Positions 48,802 to 57,619 of a DNA stretch of 64,000 bases are shown here, in pieces. A model generated the notes under the pieces. It was not told the origin of the DNA and searched no databases. It saw nothing but the letters and a program-made list of their open reading frames with translations. Position 1 is the first letter of the stretch; each line of letters opens with the position of its first letter. This DNA comes from an uncultured Roseburia sp. (GTDB lineage: Bacteria > Bacillota > Clostridia > Lachnospirales > Lachnospiraceae). The translations under genes were made by a program, and so were the position numbers. Location: assembly GCA_947649645.1 (NCBI GenBank), contig CANSSP010000010.1, positions 1-64,000 on the forward strand. The letters are read 5' to 3'.

Positions 48802-50907
48802 TCAGGCCGTCCCCGCCCTTCCCCTATAGCGCAGAAAATCCTGCTTCATAAGACGAAAATTCTGCTCCTGATCAATCAGATATACCGGATCCTTTTCGGC
48901 ATATTCTCTGAGCCAGTCCTCCAGATCTTCATCCACTTTGTATGAATAAATCATCATGGCCAGCATGGACAGACGGTTTCCTTCCTCCAGCAGTCTCGAG
49001 CCGTCCCTGACAGTATTGTGCGTCAGATTTTCCAGCGACTCTGCATAAAAATCCAGATCGCTGTGCAGTTCCCTTCTGTCCATACCCAGATTTCTCGCAA
49101 GAAAAGCTTCCTCATCCGCCCTCTCATCTTCTCCTTCTCTCCCATCCAGACCGAAAAACGCATGCATCAGACTCACCAGACCGTTGATCTTTCCTGCGAC
49201 GACCGTTTTATCTCTTGTATTCTTACTCTTATAGACATCTACAAACGCTTTTCCGTTTACCGTCAATCGTTCGAGAGATTTGTCAACATACAACATAAAC
49301 GCTTTAAACTGTCCGTCCGGAAGGTTTAAACTCTTAAAACGGTCAAACACGGCAAACCAGACAGGAGAATTGGTCACGGTAAACATATTTCTGACTTCTT
49401 TATCCACAAACCCGCACAGCCGGTCGAGACTGTCGCGAAATGATTCAAACATGCCATCCGTGGCATGTTTGCTGACATATGCATACGAATCCTTCACTTC
49501 TTTTTTCCATTCATTCAGAAAATAAATCGCCATAATACTCTCGGCGACAACCTTGTCCACGTCGCCCTTGACCTTATTTCTGCCGGTATATTTTCCATAA
49601 TCATCCTTAAAAAAAGCGTGCTTTTCTGACAGGCATTTTATCTTGTCCGCCACATGGATATCCATTCCCGTAAATCCATACTGATTCTTATTCATTCCCT
49701 CCTGATTGTTGTAATTGCGGATATGATACGCGATCTGTTCATCCGTGCAATTGAAATACGTTGTCACATTGACATTGAATTTTTGAAACCGTTCTTTTAA
49801 AAACGCAGGAAATTCACTGAATTTTTTCCCGATCACATTAAATACCTTTTCTTCAGACAGTGCGTCCCCCGCTTCGTCCAGAAGTATATTTCCATTTCCG
49901 TCATACTGGTATTCCCGGTATGGAATTTCGTAAAATTCGGCGCCCTCCCGCTTTACCACAACCCCGTCCGCGCGAAACAATTCTGAATACGACAGTCTCT
50001 GCAGTCCGTCGATCAGATGGGACTTCTTCCTGCCGTTTATGGTCTGTTCACAGATGACAATCTCCGGAACCGGCTGTCCATTTAAAACTCTGGTAAGAAA
50101 TTTATTTTTCTGCCTCTCTGTCCACTGAAACGGCTTTCTCTGCAGAATATGTTTTTTATTGATCTTTCCGTCCCTCATGTCATCCAGCAGACTGCCCAGA
50201 GGATACTTATCCATTCTGTAATTGTCCGTCACGTCAAGCGGTATGATATCGCGCATCCCTTTCCCCTCCCTATATCGGTTCGACTGTTTTGTAAATAGTA
50301 CCAGGTTTTCATTGAGCCTGGCGTCTTTCATGTGATTGCGGTATTCCTTATCCGTCAGGCCGAGCGCCTCTCTGATCACGGAAACCGGAATCCCCTCCAT
50401 CTTCATCTCGATCATCCTTCTCCCGATCGCGGAGAGACTGCCAAGATACGTCTCAACCCTCTCATCCTGACAGCCGTCCATATGCCGGAACAAAATCTCA
50501 TCCATGTCAGAATCAGACCGCAGTACATCGCCCATTGTCAGACCGTCCGCATCCTCTGCGTCAATCGAAAGATCTGCAATATACTCATTTTTACCGGGAA
50601 GCCGCCCGTCTGCGGATCCCTCTTTCACAATCACAGTCCGCCGTTTCTTTCTGTTGTGGTCTGTCATCTCTTTTCGCACGGAATTGCGGATGACTCCGGA
50701 AATATATTCCATAAATGTCCGCCCTCTTGTCGGATCGTATCTGTCTTTCGCCACGCAGATCTCCAGTCCGGCTCTCGAATAAAAATCGTCGTAATCCTTC
50801 TGCCAGATTCCCCCGAATTTATCCATCTCTCTGTGGCACATCTTTCGCAGCTTCTTCCCATTATCCGAATAAAGTTCCTGTATTGTCTCTTCCATTGTAT
50901 TTTCCAT
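48802..50907 (-). CDS. Fusion of sigma70-like regions 2/4 with a DUF262 domain
   Basis: DDFYSRAGLEICVAKDRYDPTRGRTFMEYISGVIRNSVRKEM (sigma region 2-like); LSAIGRRMIEMKMEGIPVSVIREALGLTDKEYRNHM (region 4-like); HLIDGLQRLSYSELF (DUF262 DGxQR). ORF is open to 50982, but the promoter overlaps that ATG, so start set at MENTMEET. Confidence 0.75.
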   Translation of the reverse strand: MENTMEETIQELYSDNGKKLRKMCHREMDKFGGIWQKDYDDFYSRAGLEICVAKDRYDPTRGRTFMEYISGVIRNSVRKEMTDHNRKKRRTVIVKEGSADGRLPGKNEYIADLSIDAEDADGLTMGDVLRSDSDMDEILFRHMDGCQDERVETYLGSLSAIGRRMIEMKMEGIPVSVIREALGLTDKEYRNHMKDARLNENLVLFTKQSNRYREGKGMRDIIPLDVTDNYRMDKYPLGSLLDDMRDGKINKKHILQRKPFQWTERQKNKFLTRVLNGQPVPEIVICEQTINGRKKSHLIDGLQRLSYSELFRADGVVVKREGAEFYEIPYREYQYDGNGNILLDEAGDALSEEKVFNVIGKKFSEFPAFLKERFQKFNVNVTTYFNCTDEQIAYHIRNYNNQEGMNKNQYGFTGMDIHVADKIKCLSEKHAFFKDDYGKYTGRNKVKGDVDKVVAESIMAIYFLNEWKKEVKDSYAYVSKHATDGMFESFRDSLDRLCGFVDKEVRNMFTVTNSPVWFAVFDRFKSLNLPDGQFKAFMLYVDKSLERLTVNGKAFVDVYKSKNTRDKTVVAGKINGLVSLMHAFFGLDGREGEDERADEEAFLARNLGMDRRELHSDLDFYAESLENLTHNTVRDGSRLLEEGNRLSMLAMMIYSYKVDEDLEDWLREYAEKDPVYLIDQEQNFRLMKQDFLRYRGRAGTA

Positions 50908-50981
50908 TGTCTCTGTTTCTCTCTTCTGTCTGACTTGTACTGATACAGCCGGTCTCTTTATTTCCGCTATCACTGAATCCA

Positions 50982-51010
50982 ATTATAGAACATTTGTTTG
51001 CATCTGTCAA
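50982..51010 (-). promoter_or_regulatory. Consensus sigma-A promoter for the sigma-DUF262 gene
   Basis: Minus strand TTGACA-N17-TATAAT. Confidence 0.85.
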
Positions 51011-51040
51011 CATTCTTTTCGAATATATGTTTGCATCCGT
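50988..51040. promoter_or_regulatory. Two LexA-like operator repeats
   Basis: GAACATTTGTTTGCATCTGT (50988..51007) and GAATATATGTTTGCATCCGT (51021..51040), 17/20 identical, 33 bp apart; core GAAC-N4-GTTT. Confidence 0.65.
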
Positions 51041-51140
51041 GTAACTTAAGATTTCTTTTCGTCAGAGTACAGGGGCGGACCGGAAAACGAAAAAGAGAAA
51101 GGAAAAAGAAAAAAGAAAAAAAAGAAAGGATAACAGAACA

Positions 51141-53801
51141 ATGCATGACAGACAATATCATCTGTATTCCCTTGACACGGGACATTTTTACAGCAGCCGT
51201 GAAAAATATTTACACAACATGTACTGCAGATACCGCAGGGAGCTGCCCGGTCTGCAGGAGAAAATCGCGCCGCTCTCCGATATGGACGCCGGTTACGGAC
51301 AATGGACGGATCAAATCCGACACAAAAGAGAAAAGGCAAAGCAGGCCAGAAATAAACTCCTCACCCTTCTCTCCAACAAAACGGCGCAGAACGAAAAAAC
51401 AGACGGTGCAGACCATATCCGCACAATCCGGGAAGACAGCCTGAAAGACACCGATATCATTTCCATGTCTGACTCCGCTTTAAGCCGGATGATCGGCATA
51501 AAGCCGGACCATCTGACAGATGCCCTGATCATCGTCCGGGTGTACTATTTTGCTGTTTTTAAGGATCTTTCTTTCTACGGCTTTCTCTATAAAGGTGAAA
51601 AATATCGCTATTTTACCTCTTCAGCCGGGCAGATCCGCACTAAAAAAGCGTTATTTATCAAAGAAACCGTCTGGAATAAAATCAAAGAAAAAGTAATGTG
51701 TGGCCTGACCATCGATAAAATCAATGCAAAAGGCGGGAACAATGTGAACAGACATCTGGCTTATATGGCCCTGACTAATTCCACGACAGACGAGTGGAGT
51801 GACTTTGACATTGACCGCTCCATCGTCATCGATGATTTTGAAACGAATGTATATGGAACATTTGACTTTGTGGACGAGACCGACTATTCCATCACCCGTA
51901 AAAGCGGTTCTGTCCCCATTCCCCACACAGACGGCGCGGGGATGATCCTGCCGTGCATATCGAAAAAAAATTTTATGTTCCGCGCGCCCTGGATCAAAGG
52001 CCTTCTGGGCGTGTTTGACTTCCGGAAATTTGTAGAGGTCAGCGGCTGTTCTCCCGTCATCACCGACATCTACGGCGCTTCTCATGATATCATTGAAGAA
52101 GACATCCGGATCATTTTCACAAAGAGCCAGTTTAAAATGTACCGATATTACGAATCCTGGGATGAATATAAACATTTTTTTAAAATCTATGGCTGTCACG
52201 CCGGCGTCTGCAACGTCGAAGAAGACCGGATCCGGAACGCAAAAATCAATTACCAGATGCTGCAGACGCTCACCGACATTACCGACGAGGAAATCGACCG
52301 GCTGACCCACAGATCCGCGGAACGGATCCGCAATATCTGCAATTCAAAAGAAACCATGATGGAAACCCTTGGAATCACACCTTACAACACAAATATGACA
52401 CCCTTCCAGCAGGCGGTAAAACAATACCCTGCCCTTCTGGGCGACACGTACACCAAAGATATCTTACGGGAGATAAAAAAGAGCCTTTTGAAAAAATACC
52501 GCAGCGGAAAGCTCGAAGTCAACGGTAAATATACGTTCCTGCTCCCCGATTATTATGCGGCATGTGAACACTGGTTTCAGAAAATCCCCGAGCCGGACGG
52601 ACTTTTACGTGATAAAGAGGTATATTGCCGGCTGTTTCCGCAGCACGAAAAACTTGACTGTCTGAGAAGTCCTCATTTGTATAAAGAACACGCCGTACGC
52701 CGCAACACTGCAAATACGTCTTACGGCACGCGTGCCGGCACAATTGGAGAATGGTTCCTCACGGACGGGCTCTATGCGGGCTCACACGATCTGATCACAA
52801 AAATACTGATGTACGACGTCGACGGCGACAAAGCCCTTGTCGTCGCAGACAAGGATTTTATCGCCATCGCCGAACGCAATATGAACGGGATAGTCCCACT
52901 CTACTATAATATGAGAAAAGCAGAGCCCACAGAGTTAAACAAAAAAAATATTTACGCAGGCCTCACCGCCGCATTTACAGGCGCAAACATCGGCGCTTAC
53001 AGCAACCATATTGCAAAAATATGGAACAGCGACGTTTTTCTGACCGGGTCAGAAGCAGAAAAGCAGGACGCGACGGACTGTGTAAAACGGCTGTGCTGTC
53101 AGAATAACTTTGTGATCGATTACGCCAAAACCCTCTACAAGCCGGAATTTCCGCCCGCAGTAAAAAAACAGGTTTCAAAATATACCACCACAAAACTTCC
53201 CGCCTTCTTTGTATATGCAAAAGACAAAACGCCTTCGCAGGTGACGGCGCCCAACGGGAGTCTTGTCAACCGGATCTGTGACAAAATAAAAGATCATCCG
53301 ATTCGGACGCACAGCATCTGTGCCGGCCCCCTCGAATACCGGAAAATGATGTCGGACCCACAGATCGTCTGCGACAGGACAATTTCAGATCTGTATGACA
53401 GACTGGCCAGACAGTATCGCTATATGTCAAACACAAAAGAGGACAGCAAAGATAATCTGCGTTATCTCGCTGACAAAATCAGGGAAACCTTCCGCGAGCC
53501 GGGGTATTCCGACGAGACAGTCGCCGACATGCTGACGCAATATCTCTATGGCGGAAAAAAACGCTATAAACAACTGCTCTGGTTCTGCTACGGAAACAAT
53601 ATTGTAGAAAATCTTAAAAAAAATACAGATCAGCAAAAAACAAAATACATCCGGTGCCCCGAATGTGGAGAATGGTCTGAAGTCCCCACATCCTCCCGGC
53701 GCAGACGCTGCGAGACATGCGGCACGCTCCACAGAAAAAAAGCAATCTGCGAAAATGCAAAACGATATTATCACACAAAAAAACATTTTTATACAGACTG
53801 A
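51141..53801 (+). CDS. YonO-like/cellular-RdRP-like single-subunit RNA polymerase candidate (two double-psi beta-barrel superfamily)
   Basis: TDGAGMILPCISKKNFMFRAPWIKGLLGVFDF (residue 263 on) and MYDVDGDKALVVAD (DVDGD at 559-563; nt 52815..52829); C-terminal zinc ribbon CPECGEW...CETCG. Confidence 0.72.
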   Translation: MHDRQYHLYSLDTGHFYSSREKYLHNMYCRYRRELPGLQEKIAPLSDMDAGYGQWTDQIRHKREKAKQARNKLLTLLSNKTAQNEKTDGADHIRTIREDSLKDTDIISMSDSALSRMIGIKPDHLTDALIIVRVYYFAVFKDLSFYGFLYKGEKYRYFTSSAGQIRTKKALFIKETVWNKIKEKVMCGLTIDKINAKGGNNVNRHLAYMALTNSTTDEWSDFDIDRSIVIDDFETNVYGTFDFVDETDYSITRKSGSVPIPHTDGAGMILPCISKKNFMFRAPWIKGLLGVFDFRKFVEVSGCSPVITDIYGASHDIIEEDIRIIFTKSQFKMYRYYESWDEYKHFFKIYGCHAGVCNVEEDRIRNAKINYQMLQTLTDITDEEIDRLTHRSAERIRNICNSKETMMETLGITPYNTNMTPFQQAVKQYPALLGDTYTKDILREIKKSLLKKYRSGKLEVNGKYTFLLPDYYAACEHWFQKIPEPDGLLRDKEVYCRLFPQHEKLDCLRSPHLYKEHAVRRNTANTSYGTRAGTIGEWFLTDGLYAGSHDLITKILMYDVDGDKALVVADKDFIAIAERNMNGIVPLYYNMRKAEPTELNKKNIYAGLTAAFTGANIGAYSNHIAKIWNSDVFLTGSEAEKQDATDCVKRLCCQNNFVIDYAKTLYKPEFPPAVKKQVSKYTTTKLPAFFVYAKDKTPSQVTAPNGSLVNRICDKIKDHPIRTHSICAGPLEYRKMMSDPQIVCDRTISDLYDRLARQYRYMSNTKEDSKDNLRYLADKIRETFREPGYSDETVADMLTQYLYGGKKRYKQLLWFCYGNNIVENLKKNTDQQKTKYIRCPECGEWSEVPTSSRRRRCETCGTLHRKKAICENAKRYYHTKKHFYTD

Positions 53802-53875
53802 GCCGTCCGCAAAACACTCGTTGTTTACGGAAGAATCCGAAAATCAAAAAATAAAATCACCCGTAAATAACGGCG

Positions 53876-53887
53876 GAACATATGTTT
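53876..53887. promoter_or_regulatory. Third LexA-like box
   Basis: GAACATATGTTT. Confidence 0.5.
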
Positions 53888-53937
53888 GTATAAGGGAAAC
53901 AGGGAAATAAAATACGGATCGGAGGTGAATAACGAAT

Positions 53938-54279
53938 TTGACGCTCACACAGGATACATTGCTGAAAAAAATTGCAGACAGGGAAGGAATAGACGTAACG
54001 ATGGTCAGAAACATATTTAAGTCCGCAGAGGATATTATTTTTGACTGTCTCTCCTCCACCACACCGTCTGAACCGATCAGGATCAAATGCCTGAAAGGCG
54101 TTCAGATCGAGCGGACTTACGTCGAAGAGAAGAAATATTCCAAAGGCATGTTTCAGAACATCGATTGTCCGGAGCACGTAAAAACAAATGCAAAACTGTC
54201 GGATTACTACAACGGACAGATCAACAGAACATTATTCGACAGAGAAACGGAAAACGGTGGCTGTTATGTACAACGATGA
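53938..54279 (+). CDS. HU/IHF-like DNA-binding protein
   Basis: LTQDTLLKKIADREGIDVTMVRNIFKSAEDIIFDCL...RIKCLKGVQIERT; TTG start with RBS ggaggtg. Confidence 0.55.
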   Translation: MTLTQDTLLKKIADREGIDVTMVRNIFKSAEDIIFDCLSSTTPSEPIRIKCLKGVQIERTYVEEKKYSKGMFQNIDCPEHVKTNAKLSDYYNGQINRTLFDRETENGGCYVQR

Positions 54280-55003
54280 ATTAAAAATATACCGCGGTGA
54301 AGATTTTGCCGTCACAGACGCCATCGCAATCCACCAGCCCACTTTAAATGAAATTGCCGATTACGGCGAGCGGGAATACTATTCCATGATCTGTCAGCTC
54401 ACCGCAACGCCGCAGACCATGAAGGTGCAGTTATGGGATATCGGAATCGACTATACAAAGATCACGCCCTATGAACTGTTCTGCCAGGTAATCTGCCGGC
54501 TATACACACAGGAACAGACTTCCATCCTGTTCGGCGGGCTGGATTTTACCAGATTCCGGATCACACAGTCCGATGCAGACGAGCCCGTACTGCTGCAATT
54601 CGTCCACGGCAGACCCGTTGTCATCGATACGTCTGCTTATCATAAAATAGCAGATTACATAAGAAGCGTGCACGGGCTCACGAAGGATGAACGTCTTCCG
54701 GCAAACGAGACGACAAAGCGGATTCTGATCGAAGACGACAGAGAAGAGCTGGAGCGCTGTAAAAACAGGGAGTATCGCTCCCAGCTAAAAAATCTGATCT
54801 CTTCCATGGTCAACTCGCAGGGGTTTAAGTACAATCATTCCCAGGTCTGGGATATGAAAATTAACGCTTTTATGGATTCCGTAAAAAGGATATCCAGGAT
54901 CAAAAATGCAGAGCTGCTTTTACAGTCCGGCTATTCGGGCTATGGAATCAGTCTGAAAGACATTGACAAAAAACAACTAGACTGGATTGGCGATCTCGAA
55001 TAG
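54266..55003 (+). CDS. Phage hypothetical protein
   Basis: MYNDELKIYRGEDFAV...; overlaps the HU-like gene by 14 bp. Confidence 0.6.
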   Translation: MYNDELKIYRGEDFAVTDAIAIHQPTLNEIADYGEREYYSMICQLTATPQTMKVQLWDIGIDYTKITPYELFCQVICRLYTQEQTSILFGGLDFTRFRITQSDADEPVLLQFVHGRPVVIDTSAYHKIADYIRSVHGLTKDERLPANETTKRILIEDDREELERCKNREYRSQLKNLISSMVNSQGFKYNHSQVWDMKINAFMDSVKRISRIKNAELLLQSGYSGYGISLKDIDKKQLDWIGDLE

Positions 55004-55036
55004 AGTCCCATCCGAAAAACCAAAGGAGGAAATAAC

Positions 55037-55834
55037 ATGAGCTTTAATCTCAACGAACTTATTCTTGAAAAAATCAGATCTGTCGAAGAGTACGATCCTG
55101 CGACAAACGAACTGACAGGCCTCTATACACAGATAGAGGAGCCCAGCCTTAAGACAAGTGCGGACGCCACGGAAGTAACCGACGCCATGGGCGCTTCGAT
55201 CTATACCATCTATAAAGCCCAGAAAGGTACGTTTGATTTCACAAACTCTCTCTTTTCGCTCGATCTGGCCGCTTCCCAGTATGGCTCCGAAAAGATTGTC
55301 GCAAGCGATACAGACAGGCTTCTCGTTCCCGTATCTGAGGTAATCACCATCGGGGCAGACCACACGGTGGTTTTAAAATATGTTCCCGCAGGCACCGAAG
55401 GCGCAGAGATCCGATCTGTCAGAGTAATAAACCCGGATAATACCTTCGGCGGGATTTACGAGGTGTCCGCTGCGGCCGGCGAAGGAAAGTTTACCTTAAA
55501 CGCCGCGACAAAGACGATCACACTGCCGGACGATGCGACAGGCAGGGTATTCGTAAATTACGAGAAAGAAAGCACACAGGCCGTCCAGGTGACAAAGAAA
55601 ACAGACAGTGTCCCGAAAGTCAAAACACTGGTAATCCACGCCATCTTCCACTCGGTCTGCGATACCAACATCGTATATGCAGGCGTGATACGGTGTCCGA
55701 GAGCGCAGATTGACCCGTCCGGCACAGAGCTTTCTCTTAAATCCGACGGAAAGCACTCCGCTTCTTACATCCTGCAGAAAGATTACTGTTCTGACAGCGG
55801 AAAGCTTTTCGATATCATCATCAGCAAAGACTGA
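55037..55834 (+). CDS. Probable phage structural (tail-tube-like) protein
   Basis: RBS aaaggagg; beta-rich 265 aa sequence in a tail gene context. Confidence 0.5.
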   Translation: MSFNLNELILEKIRSVEEYDPATNELTGLYTQIEEPSLKTSADATEVTDAMGASIYTIYKAQKGTFDFTNSLFSLDLAASQYGSEKIVASDTDRLLVPVSEVITIGADHTVVLKYVPAGTEGAEIRSVRVINPDNTFGGIYEVSAAAGEGKFTLNAATKTITLPDDATGRVFVNYEKESTQAVQVTKKTDSVPKVKTLVIHAIFHSVCDTNIVYAGVIRCPRAQIDPSGTELSLKSDGKHSASYILQKDYCSDSGKLFDIIISKD

Positions 55835-55836
55835 TC

Positions 55837-56133
55837 ATGGAAGAACAGAACATAAACGCCTACTGCTCGATCTGCGGAAAAGGCTACCATGTCTGCAAGG
55901 CCTGTATGGAACAAAGGGCATTCCGGCCCTGGCGGACCATTGCGGACAGCGCCGCGCACTATCAGATTTATATGGCAATCCACGGGTATACCGTGTCGAA
56001 AGACAAAAAAACTGCCAGAAACGAACTGGAAAAATGCGATCTCAACGGCTGCGAAAACTTCAGGCCCGAGATAAAGGCGGCCATACGCCGCATTTTGTCG
56101 GAAACAGAAGAAAAAGACGGACAGGCAGAATAA
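55837..56133 (+). CDS. Small zinc-ribbon phage protein
   Basis: YCSICGKGYHVCKACMEQ. Confidence 0.6.
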   Translation: MEEQNINAYCSICGKGYHVCKACMEQRAFRPWRTIADSAAHYQIYMAIHGYTVSKDKKTARNELEKCDLNGCENFRPEIKAAIRRILSETEEKDGQAE

Positions 56134-56228
56134 ATTCTGCACGTCTGCCATCTCCTGTATTTACAAAATTTTCAACCTGTGTTACTCTGGATAAATCAGA
56201 ATAATTTTGATTTCCGGAGGGTACAATC

Positions 56229-57224
56229 ATGAGAACATCGAGCAAAGAACGGACACTGCAATGGATTCAGAACCAGTACAAAAAAGGAAATATATCGTTT
56301 TCACACAAACTCCAGCGTCCGATCGGACAGTGGACCCCAAAAATGAAATCTCTTCTGATTCACAGTCTTCTGTCCGGTTTCCCTGTAAATCCCATTTACG
56401 TCGTCGAAGAAAACGGTACCCTTTATACCCTCGACGGCTCACAGAGAACTTCGACGTGCCTTAATTACATAAACAACGAATTTTCGCTGAGCAAAGACAC
56501 TCCCGATATCATAATCGAGAGCAGGGAGAACGGCGAATCCGTCTCCAGAACCTATGAAATCGCCGGCAAAAAATTCGGCAGACTCGACGAGGAAGTGCAG
56601 AACAGCCTCCTCGCATGCAGTCTGGAATTCTGCATGCTGTCCGACTACACAGAACACGAAGTCAGAGAAATGTTCCGTCGTCAGAATGCCGGAAAACCGC
56701 TCAACAGCAGGTTGCTGCGCATTGTAAATGAATCCGATGCATTCAGCGATACCGTGTATTCGCTCGCCACACATCCGTTTATGGATAAGATTGTGACAAA
56801 AATGCAGCGCAAAAACGGAACCGACAGGGATCTGATCATTCAGACACTGATGCTGATTGAGACAAGTCCGGAACAGGAATTTACCTCTTTTCGGACCAGG
56901 GACATCGACGCCTTTGTATCGGAACATTCGGATGCCATCGGCGCCGAAAAAATCGAACTTTTGCGCGACGCGATGACGGCTTTTGACGAGGCTTTTGATC
57001 AGATTAAAATTCCCGTTACATCCATCCCTATGATTCTTTACAGCGGTTATCACATGAAAAAAGATCAAAAAGCCTTTTCCGGCCTTATCGGACCGATTCA
57101 GACTTTTCTGGAGCATTACAACGACAACGAAGAATATAAACAGTATGTCCGGTCCGGCACAGGAAGTGCGGAAAATGTACGCGGGCGCTTTGACTACTGG
57201 AAAAACATTATAAAAACAGCATAG
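56229..57224 (+). CDS. DUF262-domain protein
   Basis: SLLSGFPVNPIYVVEENGTLYTLDGSQRTSTCLNYI. Confidence 0.82.
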   Translation: MRTSSKERTLQWIQNQYKKGNISFSHKLQRPIGQWTPKMKSLLIHSLLSGFPVNPIYVVEENGTLYTLDGSQRTSTCLNYINNEFSLSKDTPDIIIESRENGESVSRTYEIAGKKFGRLDEEVQNSLLACSLEFCMLSDYTEHEVREMFRRQNAGKPLNSRLLRIVNESDAFSDTVYSLATHPFMDKIVTKMQRKNGTDRDLIIQTLMLIETSPEQEFTSFRTRDIDAFVSEHSDAIGAEKIELLRDAMTAFDEAFDQIKIPVTSIPMILYSGYHMKKDQKAFSGLIGPIQTFLEHYNDNEEYKQYVRSGTGSAENVRGRFDYWKNIIKTA

Positions 57225-57243
57225 CACGAATAACAGCAGAAAG

Positions 57244-57290
57244 AGGGCTGCCACATCCGGCCGGAGAGTCGGATGCGGCAGCCCTTTTTT
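57244..57290 (+). terminator. Rho-independent terminator after the DUF262 gene
   Basis: AGGGCTGCC-A-CATCCG / CGGATG-C-GGCAGCCCT followed by TTTTT. Confidence 0.9.
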
Positions 57291-57334
57291 ACAATGGAAC
57301 CGGCGCGGCCATATGCCCCGGCAGGGAGATTGAT

Positions 57335-57619
57335 ATGAAAATAATACAGACACAACAGATCAGACATTACAGACAGGCCATCGGGCAGCTTGTGGCCGAA
57401 AATGAAACACTCCGAAACAGACTGAGACAATACGAAGAAAACGGCTTTTTAAAAGCAGCCGCCAGGACAGTAAAGGCAAAAAACAGATATGAAGCACTCA
57501 TAAAAGAAGCGGCCCGATGCAAAGAAGAATACGAACAGCTCATCAGGGAACAGAAAATAAGAAACAGGGAAGGTGATAAAAATTGGCGAAACGATTATTT
57601 GACTCACAAAATCAGTTAG
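57335..57619 (+). CDS. Small coiled-coil phage protein
   Basis: QAIGQLVAENETLRNRLRQYEENG...; overlaps the next gene. Confidence 0.55.
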   Translation: MKIIQTQQIRHYRQAIGQLVAENETLRNRLRQYEENGFLKAAARTVKAKNRYEALIKEAARCKEEYEQLIREQKIRNREGDKNWRNDYLTHKIS

